Of a DNA stretch of 30,343 nucleotides, positions 16,450 through 23,383 are shown in pieces. Below the pieces are notes generated by a model. It ran no database searches and had not been told where the DNA came from. It saw only the letters and a list, made by a program, of their open reading frames with translations. Source of the DNA: Treponema sp. Its GTDB lineage: Bacteria > Spirochaetota > Spirochaetia > Treponematales > Breznakiellaceae. The position numbers were made by a program, and so were the translations under genes. Each line of letters opens with the position of its first letter. Position 1 is the first letter of the stretch. The stretch is taken from contig JAIRSD010000038.1 in assembly GCA_031255615.1 (NCBI GenBank), positions 1-30,343 of the forward strand. Direction: 5' to 3'.

Positions 16450-16578
16450 GGCGAAAAACGGCAGGGAAGCCGTTTTTCGCCCGCGCAAGGGATAGAAGCG
16501 GAATTCCCCGCCCCCGCCGGGGGCGGGGAATTGGAGCGGATAGCCCGGTCCCCGGCCCGCAGGGCCGGGGATGCGCCC
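16450..16578 (-). repeat. Modular hairpin element A, copy A4 (reverse orientation)
   Basis: The 96-bp core (16483-16578) plus one tail hairpin (16450-16462 and 16469-16481, 13 bp) is nearly identical to 14006-14134 of A2; I see only two single-base differences, both in hairpin loops. The outer tail hairpins of A2 are missing here. A4 faces A3, so the pair forms a large inverted arrangement before nusA. Confidence 0.9.
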
Positions 16579-16638
16579 AAAAAGGACTCGTTGCACTGAA
16601 TCCGCAAGACGGAGAATTGCCGGGATACCTTACAACAC

Positions 16639-16667
16639 TTGACAAGATTTTTTAGAATCAATAAACT
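16639..16667 (+). promoter_or_regulatory. Predicted sigma-70 promoter of the nusA operon
   Basis: A perfect -35 box TTGACA (16639-16644) is followed after 17 bp by TAAACT (16662-16667, 4 of 6). The region is AT-rich against a GC-rich background. A second TTGACA lies at 16672-16677 but has no good -10 partner. Transcription would start near 16674, giving a leader of about 70 nt. Confidence 0.6.
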
Positions 16668-16693
16668 CATTTTGACAATTGAGATTCCAATAG

Positions 16694-16723
16694 AAAAAGG
16701 GCGTTTCAAACAGCCCTTTTTTT
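16694..16723 (+). terminator. Terminator-like hairpin (possible attenuator) in the nusA leader
   Basis: AAAAAGGGC (16694-16702) pairs with GCCCTTTTT (16713-16721), and seven T run from 16717 to 16723. It lies downstream of the predicted promoter and 8 nt before the nusA Shine-Dalgarno (GGAGG 16731-16735). No promoter is visible between it and nusA, so nusA transcription must read through it. NusA enhances termination at such hairpins in other bacteria, so feedback attenuation is plausible (inference). The A-tract also makes it terminator-like on the minus strand. Confidence 0.55.
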
Positions 16724-16742
16724 ATTATTGGGAGGTACCAGC

Positions 16743-18221
16743 GTGGCAACTGATATGTCCGACGCGATTCGTCAGATCAGCCAGGATCGGGGAATATCAG
16801 AGGAACTTATCCTCAAAACCATAGAGAATACCCTTGTAGCCGCTTATAAACGTCGTTTCGGCAACGCCGACAACGCCATAGTCCGCTTTAGCGACGATAA
16901 CCGGGAAGTGTCGATCTACGCCCAAAAACAGATTGTGGACGGGGTGTATGATCCGGTCTCGGAGATTGACATCGAGGACGCCCGGAAGCTGAACCCCGAC
17001 GCGGAGGTGGGAGACGAGATTCTTATCGAGGTTGACCCCAAGGACTTCGACCGGGGGGCGGTGCAGAGCGCCAAACAAACCGCCCATCAATCGATTCGGG
17101 AGATACAAAAGGATACGCTCTATTCCGAATTCCGGGAGAAGGTGGGGGACATCATCATCGGCTACTACCAGCGGGAACGGAACGGCACCATCTATGTGGA
17201 CCTTGGCAAGATCGAGGGGATACTTCCCGCGGGATTTCAGTCTCCCCGGGAAACCTACCGCGTCAACGACCGCATCAAGGCCCTGATCACCGAGGTCAAA
17301 AGGACGGCCTCCGGTTTTCAGGTGATCCTTTCCCGGACCCATACGGATTTTGTGCGGGCCATATTCGAACTTGAGGTGCCGGAAGTCTATGACAAGACCG
17401 TGGAAATTCATAAGATCGTCAGGAAACCGGGTTACCGGACCAAACTTGCGGTCTATTCAAACCGGGAGGATGTGGATCCCGTAGGGGCCTGCGTAGGGCT
17501 CAAGGGGGTGCGGATACAGGCGGTTATCCGGGAACTGGAGGGGGAGAAGATCGATATTCTAAAATACGATCCGGACCCCCGGCGTTTTATCAAGAACGCC
17601 CTGTCCCCCGCGGAGGTTCGGGATGTGATCATCATGGACGAGGGGAAGCATCAGGCCCTGGCGGTGGTCAACGATTCCCAGCTTTCCCTGGCCATCGGCA
17701 AACAGGGGCTTAATGTCCAGCTTGCCAACCGCCTGGTGGACTGGAACATCGACGTGAAGACCGACGCCCAGTTCGCGGAGATGGACATTGCCGCCGAATC
17801 CCGGAAGGCGGTGTTCGAACTCTTCGGCGAATCGGAGGAGTATGGCGAGGAATTCTCCCGGATCTCCGAGCTGCCCGGAGTGGACGCGGATGTGGTGGCG
17901 GCCCTTAAGGCGGGCAACGTGGAATTCATCGAGGATTTCCTTGCCCTTGACCCGGCGCAGCTTGGGGAATTCAACGAGATAGGCCCGGAAAAATTCGAAG
18001 CCCTCCGCAAAATCATCGAAGAAAATGTGGAGATCATCGAGGAAGAAGAAGAGGAACTGGAGAATGTGGAACCGGGAGAAGCTGAGGCCGAAGAAGGGGA
18101 AGAGGAAATCGAGGAGTACGAATGTCCCGAGTGCGGCGCCAAAATTACGGTGGATATGACTGTCTGCCCCAACTGTGGTATTGGTTTGAGTTTTGAATAC
18201 GAAGAAGATGAAGAAGAGTAG
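16743..18221 (+). CDS. nusA: Transcription termination/antitermination factor NusA with C-terminal zinc ribbon
   Basis: NusA binds RNA polymerase and modulates pausing, termination and antitermination. From GTG 16743 (GGAGG 7 nt upstream) the protein has 492 residues; ATG 16755 is an alternative start. The N-terminal polymerase-binding domain spans about 1-125, S1 about 132-200, KH1 about 230-295 and KH2 about 300-345 (LAIGKQGLNVQLA). A helix-hairpin-helix domain follows at about 374-425 (ISELPGVDADVVAAL). A strongly acidic linker (about 428-459) leads to a putative zinc ribbon with Cys461, Cys464, Cys475 and Cys478, and an acidic tail. The zinc ribbon is absent from classical NusA. This is the first gene of the translation operon. 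Confidence 0.95.
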   Translation: MATDMSDAIRQISQDRGISEELILKTIENTLVAAYKRRFGNADNAIVRFSDDNREVSIYAQKQIVDGVYDPVSEIDIEDARKLNPDAEVGDEILIEVDPKDFDRGAVQSAKQTAHQSIREIQKDTLYSEFREKVGDIIIGYYQRERNGTIYVDLGKIEGILPAGFQSPRETYRVNDRIKALITEVKRTASGFQVILSRTHTDFVRAIFELEVPEVYDKTVEIHKIVRKPGYRTKLAVYSNREDVDPVGACVGLKGVRIQAVIRELEGEKIDILKYDPDPRRFIKNALSPAEVRDVIIMDEGKHQALAVVNDSQLSLAIGKQGLNVQLANRLVDWNIDVKTDAQFAEMDIAAESRKAVFELFGESEEYGEEFSRISELPGVDADVVAALKAGNVEFIEDFLALDPAQLGEFNEIGPEKFEALRKIIEENVEIIEEEEEELENVEPGEAEAEEGEEEIEEYECPECGAKITVDMTVCPNCGIGLSFEYEEDEEE

Positions 18222-18280
18222 ATTGACGCGGCCCTTGCCAAAGGCGGGGCTGTGGGGGAACTATTATTGAAAGGTGGATT

Positions 18281-20914
18281 ATGGCTGAGGAAACAGGGAA
18301 CACACAAAAACTGAAAGCGGAACTTATTAAACGCACCCAAAGCGAGGGGGATGCCAGGAACGGTCCCCGGGCGACTGAACACAGGGTTTCTTCGGGAGAA
18401 GCGCCTCCGCGAAAGGTTATTGTGGTAAAGAAAAAACCTGTTCAGGGCCCTATTGCCGGTAAAAAACCTCAGCCAAAGGTGGTAGTCGCCACTCGTCCCG
18501 CGCCGCTCCCGGCGGAAGCCAAAGGGGAAGACCGGAAGCCTATTTCGGCCGCCCCCATGCCGCCCCCCGGAGCGGAATCGGGTTCCGGGCATCCCGCTGC
18601 CGCCCAGATGAATCCCGCCGCCAAAGCCGATGTTCCCGTTAAAGCCGCCCCCCCCCGGAATCTGGAGGAACCCCGGCCGGCCCGGGAGCGGAACGAAGGG
18701 ACCTTTGTCATAACCCCGCGGCCCGCGGGGGCCGCCGGCAGGGTGGGCGGCAAGCCGGTGGGCAGGCCGGCAGGCCGCGACAACAACCAGCCCCCCTTCT
18801 CCAACCGGCCCCCAGGGGCGGCCGGCAGGGTGGGCGGCCGTCCGGTAGGGCCCCATCCCGGTTCGCAGGGCCGGCCTCCTTTTGGATCGGGCCCCCGTCC
18901 CGGCGGCCCCGGCCGTTTCGGCCCCGGCGGCCAGGGAACGGGCGGACGGCCCGGCGGCCTTAACCGGCCCGGTTTCGGCCCCCGTCCCGGCGGTCCCGGC
19001 AGACCGGGCGCCCCCGCTTCCGGTTCGACGCCGGAAGGCAAGACCGCGGTCAAACGGACCTTTCGGGCGAAGAAGCCGGTCTACAACCGGAAAGAAAAAG
19101 AACAGGAAATGGAGGAAAAACTCCTCCAGACCAAGAAAAAGATTACCCATATCGCCAATCCGGTGCCCAAATCCGTGGAAATCATGGAAGTGGTATCGGT
19201 CTCGGAGCTGGCCCGCAAGATGAACCTTAAGGCCTCGGATCTGATCCAAAAGCTCATGACTATGGGAATGATGGTGACCATTAACCAGCAGATCGACGCG
19301 GATACCGCCACCATACTGGCGGGGGAATACGGCGCCGATGTGAAGATCATCAGCCTCTACGACGAGACCCAGATCGAGACGGTCTCCGACGAAGGGGCCG
19401 AACTCCAGAACCGGCCCCCGGTAGTTACGGTGATGGGCCATGTGGATCACGGCAAGACCAAGCTCCTGGACGCTATCCGCAGTACCGACGTGGTATCCGG
19501 GGAGTTCGGGGGGATTACCCAGCATATCGGGGCCTATACGGTTTCCGCCGGCGACGGGGGCATCACCTTTCTGGACACCCCCGGCCACGAAGCCTTTACC
19601 CGTATGCGGGCCCGGGGCGCCCAGGTGACGGACATTGTCGTCCTGGTGGTGGCCGCCGACGACGGGGTCATGCCCCAAACGGTGGAGGCCATTAACCACG
19701 CCAAGGAAGCGAATGTACCCATCATCGTGGCGGTGAACAAGATCGACAAGCCCGAGGCGAACCCGGACCGGGTTAAAAGCCAGTTGTCGGAGCTGGGACT
19801 CATGCCGGAAGACTGGGGCGGGCAGACCATGTTTGTGGAACTCTCCGCCCTGCAAAAGAAGGGCATTGATAAACTTATCGATTCCATCCTGCTTCAATCG
19901 GAGATTTTGGATCTTAAGGCCAATTACAGCCGCGCCGCGGAAGGGAAGGTTCTGGAATCCCGCATCGATCACGGCAGGGGCATTGTGGCCACGGTGCTGG
20001 TGGAAAAGGGAACCCTCTCCGTGGGGGATTCCTTTGTGGCCGGAATCTGGCCCGGCAAGGTGCGGGCCCTGTTCAACGACAGGGGGGAAAAGCTGGAGAA
20101 GGCCACCCCCTCCATGCCGGTAGAGGTCCTGGGCTTTGAGGGGATCCCCAATGCCGGAGACCCCCTCCAGGTGGTGGAGGATGAAAAAATCGCCCGCGGT
20201 TTTTCCAGCAAAAGGCAGGAGCTTAAGCGTTTTGAGGACGCGAAGAATGTCCGAAAAATTACCTTGGATAATTTGCGGGAGACCATCAACGACGGGGCCA
20301 TTCAGGAACTTAAGGTTATCATCAAGGCCGATGTCCAGGGTTCCGCCGAGGCCCTCCGTTCCAGCCTGGAGAAACTTTCCACGGCGGAGGTCCGGCTCCA
20401 TGTCATCCAGGCCCTGCCCGGCGCCATCAACGAGGGCGATGTGGACCTGGCGGTTGCCAGCAACGCCATCATCATAGGATTCAACGTCCGGCCGGTCCCC
20501 AAGGCCAAGGCCCTGGCGGATCAGGAAAAGGTTGATGTCCGCCGCTACAACGTGATCTACAAGGCGGTGGAAGAGATCCAGCAGGCCATGGAGGGGATGC
20601 TCAAGCCCGACACCCGTGAAGACGTGATCGCCACCGTGGAGGTGCGGAATACCTTTAACGTGCCCCGGGTGGGAACCATCGCGGGTTGTTACGTCCTTAC
20701 CGGTACGGTCAAGCGGTCGGGTCTGGTGAACATCATCCGGGAAGATACGGTGATTCATCGAGGCAAGATAAGCAGCCTGAAACGTTTCAAAGATGATGCC
20801 CGCGAAGTGGCCGCCGGTTATGAATGCGGCATCGGAATCGAAGACTACAACGATATCAAGGTGGGAGATCAGCTCGAAATCCTGGAAGTCGTGGAAGTGG
20901 CGAGGAAACTCTAG
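18281..20914 (+). CDS. infB: Translation initiation factor IF-2
   Basis: IF-2 is the GTPase that places initiator tRNA on the ribosome. The protein has 877 residues. The N-terminal part (about 1-270) is disordered, rich in Pro, Gly, Arg and Lys, with near repeats ([12 protein letters not shown] at 150-161 and [12 protein letters not shown] at 179-190; GPRPGGPGR twice). An IF2-N domain lies at about 298-360. The G domain shows GHVDHGKT (386-393), DTPGH (432-436) and NKID (486-489), followed by domains II, III and C2. The ATG at 18281 follows AAGGTGG. A run of nine C at 18648-18656 lies in the disordered region. The gap to nusA is 59 nt. Confidence 0.97.
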   Translation: MAEETGNTQKLKAELIKRTQSEGDARNGPRATEHRVSSGEAPPRKVIVVKKKPVQGPIAGKKPQPKVVVATRPAPLPAEAKGEDRKPISAAPMPPPGAESGSGHPAAAQMNPAAKADVPVKAAPPRNLEEPRPARERNEGTFVITPRPAGAAGRVGGKPVGRPAGRDNNQPPFSNRPPGAAGRVGGRPVGPHPGSQGRPPFGSGPRPGGPGRFGPGGQGTGGRPGGLNRPGFGPRPGGPGRPGAPASGSTPEGKTAVKRTFRAKKPVYNRKEKEQEMEEKLLQTKKKITHIANPVPKSVEIMEVVSVSELARKMNLKASDLIQKLMTMGMMVTINQQIDADTATILAGEYGADVKIISLYDETQIETVSDEGAELQNRPPVVTVMGHVDHGKTKLLDAIRSTDVVSGEFGGITQHIGAYTVSAGDGGITFLDTPGHEAFTRMRARGAQVTDIVVLVVAADDGVMPQTVEAINHAKEANVPIIVAVNKIDKPEANPDRVKSQLSELGLMPEDWGGQTMFVELSALQKKGIDKLIDSILLQSEILDLKANYSRAAEGKVLESRIDHGRGIVATVLVEKGTLSVGDSFVAGIWPGKVRALFNDRGEKLEKATPSMPVEVLGFEGIPNAGDPLQVVEDEKIARGFSSKRQELKRFEDAKNVRKITLDNLRETINDGAIQELKVIIKADVQGSAEALRSSLEKLSTAEVRLHVIQALPGAINEGDVDLAVASNAIIIGFNVRPVPKAKALADQEKVDVRRYNVIYKAVEEIQQAMEGMLKPDTREDVIATVEVRNTFNVPRVGTIAGCYVLTGTVKRSGLVNIIREDTVIHRGKISSLKRFKDDAREVAAGYECGIGIEDYNDIKVGDQLEILEVVEVARKL

Positions 20915-20937
20915 GAACGGGGCCGGCCCGGTGCAAG

Positions 20938-21306
20938 ATGGGAGTATACAGAATTGAACGGGTAGGGCGTCTGATACAGGGGAAAATCGGCGCCCTAATC
21001 CTGGAAGGCAGAATAAAAGATCCCCGGGTCCATCCTTTTCTTTCCGTTACCAGGGTGCAGGTTTCCCGGGATCTATCCTTTGCGGATGTTTATATTTCCA
21101 ACATTCGGGAACACGAAAGCCTTGGCAGGGCCGTGGCGGGGCTGCAAAACGCCGCCGGTTTTATCCAGGCTGAACTTGCCTCCTTTATGCAAATTCGCAA
21201 GATCCCCCGCCTCCGTTTCCACCCGGACTCCGGCATTCGGGAAGGGTTTGATATTGTAAAAAAACTCGAAGAATTAACCGGGGACAATGATGCCGGACAG
21301 CCCTAA
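20938..21306 (+). CDS. rbfA: Ribosome-binding factor A
   Basis: RbfA binds the 30S subunit and helps late 16S rRNA maturation. The 122-residue protein has normal length and a KH-like fold; RIERVGRLIQGKIGALIL and the segment DPRVHPFLSVTRVQVS followed by SFADVYIS match the family pattern. The frame is open upstream, but ATG 20938 gives the standard N-terminus. Its ribosome site is weak, which suggests coupling to infB, 23 nt upstream. The 3' end overlaps truB by 20 nt. Confidence 0.92.
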   Translation: MGVYRIERVGRLIQGKIGALILEGRIKDPRVHPFLSVTRVQVSRDLSFADVYISNIREHESLGRAVAGLQNAAGFIQAELASFMQIRKIPRLRFHPDSGIREGFDIVKKLEELTGDNDAGQP

Positions 21307-22201
21307 AGGCCCTTCAGGTTATTTGCTCCTGGATAAAAGTCCCGGCCAAACCTCTTTTCAAGCGCTGGGGCCGGTAAAAAAGGCGCTCGCCACGGGAAAA
21401 TTGGGACATACCGGCACCCTGGATAAATTTGCCTCCGGCCTGCTCGTCGTCCTGGCCGGAAAGGCTCTGCGTTTAAGCCCCTGGGTATCCCACTGCGGCA
21501 AGGCGTATCGGGGTACGATCCTGTTTGGTGAAGAAACCGACACCCTGGATCCGGAGGGCCGCATCGTCGCCCGGGCCCCGGTCCCCTCCCGCGACCAGGT
21601 GGAGGAAGCTCTTCCCAAATTCCGGGGGGACATTCTCCAGGCTCCTCCGGCCTATTCGGCGATCCACCTGGAGGGGCGGCGGGCTTCGGAGCGGGTCCGG
21701 GCCGGGGAAAGCCCGGTGATGCGGGAACGCCCCGTATCGATCTACGAGCTTCGCCTGACAGCATGGACCCCGCCCCTGGCCGAAATCCTGGTCCGCTGTT
21801 CCGGCGGCGCCTATATCCGGTCCCTGGCCCGGGACATTGCCCTGGCCTGCGGTTCCCGGGCCCATGTAAGGGAACTGCGGCGCGGCGCGGTGGCGGGCTT
21901 TTCCGTGGAAGACGCCCTCCCCCCGGAGGATCCCCGGATCCCGGCGGCGCTGCGGCCTATCGACCGGGCCTTTTTTGAAGCCCTGGGAATCCCCCGCTTT
22001 GAGAGCGGCGAGGCGCTGCTGGCCCCCTTAAGCCAGGGCCGGCCCCTGGGCCCCCTGCTGGCCGGTCTGGAACTGAAGAAGGCCCCCGGCGGACCGGAGC
22101 CCGCCGCGGCGGCGGTTTTCGCGGGGGAACAGTTCGCCGCCGTGGTAAAACGGGCCGGCCGCGGAGTATGGACCTACGGTTATGTCTTTGCGGGTCATTA
22201 G
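21287..22201 (+). CDS. truB: tRNA pseudouridine(55) synthase
   Basis: TruB converts U55 of the T-loop of tRNAs to pseudouridine. The 304-residue protein has GHTGTLDKFASGLLVVL with the catalytic Asp46; the usual Pro after LD is Lys here. YRGTILFGEETDTLDPEG, QAPPAYSAIHLEGRRASERVRAGE and CSGGAYIRSLARDIA are the other family motifs. A C-terminal RNA-binding extension follows. Two ATG codons open the frame (21287 and 21290). It overlaps rbfA by 20 nt and ribF by 20 nt, so the three genes are translated as a coupled set. Confidence 0.95.
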   Translation: MMPDSPKGPSGYLLLDKSPGQTSFQALGPVKKALATGKLGHTGTLDKFASGLLVVLAGKALRLSPWVSHCGKAYRGTILFGEETDTLDPEGRIVARAPVPSRDQVEEALPKFRGDILQAPPAYSAIHLEGRRASERVRAGESPVMRERPVSIYELRLTAWTPPLAEILVRCSGGAYIRSLARDIALACGSRAHVRELRRGAVAGFSVEDALPPEDPRIPAALRPIDRAFFEALGIPRFESGEALLAPLSQGRPLGPLLAGLELKKAPGGPEPAAAAVFAGEQFAAVVKRAGRGVWTYGYVFAGH

Positions 22202-23099
22202 CTGGGAATCCTTTATCAATCCTTCCTCCGATCCTTTCCCCTCCGGTTCCGCGGATGAATGTTCCGCCTGGCCGCGGGGGCCCTTGTCCCTCAGCGTGGG
22301 GGTCTTTGACGGCGTACACCGGGGACATCAAATACTTATCGGGAAGATCCTCGCATACGCCGAGAGGCAGGGAGGGACGGGCGGGGTGGTTACCTTTCGC
22401 CAGAATCCCCGGGGAATCCTCCGTCCCGGCGATTTCTCCGGGGATATTTACAGTCTTCCCCAAAAACTCAGGACTTTGGAGGGGTTGGGGGCGGCTTTCG
22501 CGGTACTCATTGACTTTTCCGGGGATTTCAGTAGAATATCGGGGAAGGAATTTGCCGCCCTATTGGGGAAAAGATCGGTCGGATACTTGGCGGTGGGGGC
22601 TAATTTCCGCTGCGGCTACCGTTTGGACACCGGCGCCCGGCTTTTGCGGGACATGATGTCGGCGGGGGGAACCGTTACCGAACTGGCGCCCCAGTTGCGG
22701 GAAGGCGGGGCCCCCATTAGTTCAAGCCGGATCCGGCGGGCGATCCTGGCGGGGGACATTGCCGGGGCCGCCGGTCTTTTGGGCCGCCCCTATAGCGTAG
22801 ATTTAACCGGCCTTTGCCCCGGCAGCGAAGGGGCCGTCCTTTGTTGGGACCTTCGGAAGGGGGGAAGAATCCTGCCCCCCGCAGGCCGGTACGGCGGCTT
22901 GCTCCAGGCCGGAGAGGCCGTGTTTCCGGTGGAATTTTTTATCGATTCCGGCGGGCTTTTCCTTAAACGGGAGGCCGTTTTAAGGGGTCCGGGGAAAACG
23001 GCGGATCCGCCGGAACCGGAGGATTTTTTGAATTTTTCCGTGTTGTCCGTTGAATTTGAATCTGTCCAAAGGACGGTATTTTTAACAGGTTCCCTATAG
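22182..23099 (+). CDS. ribF: RibF-like FAD synthetase; riboflavin-kinase domain not recognisable
   Basis: Bacterial RibF normally phosphorylates riboflavin and then adenylylates FMN to FAD. The adenylyltransferase half is clear: VGVFDGVHRGHQ (39-50) is the nucleotidyltransferase motif, and ISSSRIRRAI with LGRPYSV closes the domain near residue 205. The last 100 residues should form the riboflavin-kinase barrel, but the G-x-PTAN motif and the later NxGxRPT-type segment are not visible. The enzyme may therefore only make FAD from FMN, or the domain has diverged strongly. The start at ATG 22182 lies inside truB and has a weak ribosome site; TTG 22188 is possible. Confidence 0.85.
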   Translation: MSLRVISWESFINPSSDPFPSGSADECSAWPRGPLSLSVGVFDGVHRGHQILIGKILAYAERQGGTGGVVTFRQNPRGILRPGDFSGDIYSLPQKLRTLEGLGAAFAVLIDFSGDFSRISGKEFAALLGKRSVGYLAVGANFRCGYRLDTGARLLRDMMSAGGTVTELAPQLREGGAPISSSRIRRAILAGDIAGAAGLLGRPYSVDLTGLCPGSEGAVLCWDLRKGGRILPPAGRYGGLLQAGEAVFPVEFFIDSGGLFLKREAVLRGPGKTADPPEPEDFLNFSVLSVEFESVQRTVFLTGSL

Positions 23100-23113
23100 G
23101 AGTGTAAATATAT

Positions 23114-23383
23114 ATGGCATTAAGCAAAGAAGAATCGGCATCCATTGTTTCCAGGTTTGGAAAATCGGAAAAGGATACCGGGGCGACGGAAGTCCAGATT
23201 GCTCTGCTTACCGGGCGGATCAATCAACTTACCGGGCATTGCCGGCAGTTTAAAAAGGACAAATCCGGTCAACGGGGTTTGCTCATCCTGGTCGGAAAGC
23301 GCCGGAGGCTTTTAAAGTACATCCAGCGCGTTAATCTTGAAAGGTACCGTTCCCTTATTAAGGATCTTGGGCTGCGTAAGTAA
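23114..23383 (+). CDS. rpsO: 30S ribosomal protein S15
   Basis: S15 binds the central domain of 16S rRNA early in 30S assembly. The 89-residue length is exactly typical. The segments GATEVQIALLTGRINQLTGH and LLILVGKRRRLLKYIQRVN are the conserved core. ATG 23114 follows AGGAG (near 23098). The stop shares its last A with the pnp start (TAATG). The rpsO-pnp order is widespread among bacteria. Confidence 0.98.
   Translation: MALSKEESASIVSRFGKSEKDTGATEVQIALLTGRINQLTGHCRQFKKDKSGQRGLLILVGKRRRLLKYIQRVNLERYRSLIKDLGLRK

Noticed and set aside
16041..16709. Open frames on both strands between rimP and nusA
   Set aside because: All are translations of elements A3 and A4. They share the same repeat-derived phrases and have no ribosome sites.
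17651..20758. Very long minus-strand open frame (1035 codons) opposite nusA and infB
   Set aside because: The plus strand encodes clear NusA and IF-2. The antisense peptide is low-complexity (Gly, His, Pro, Ser) and follows from the GC-rich codon usage of the sense genes.
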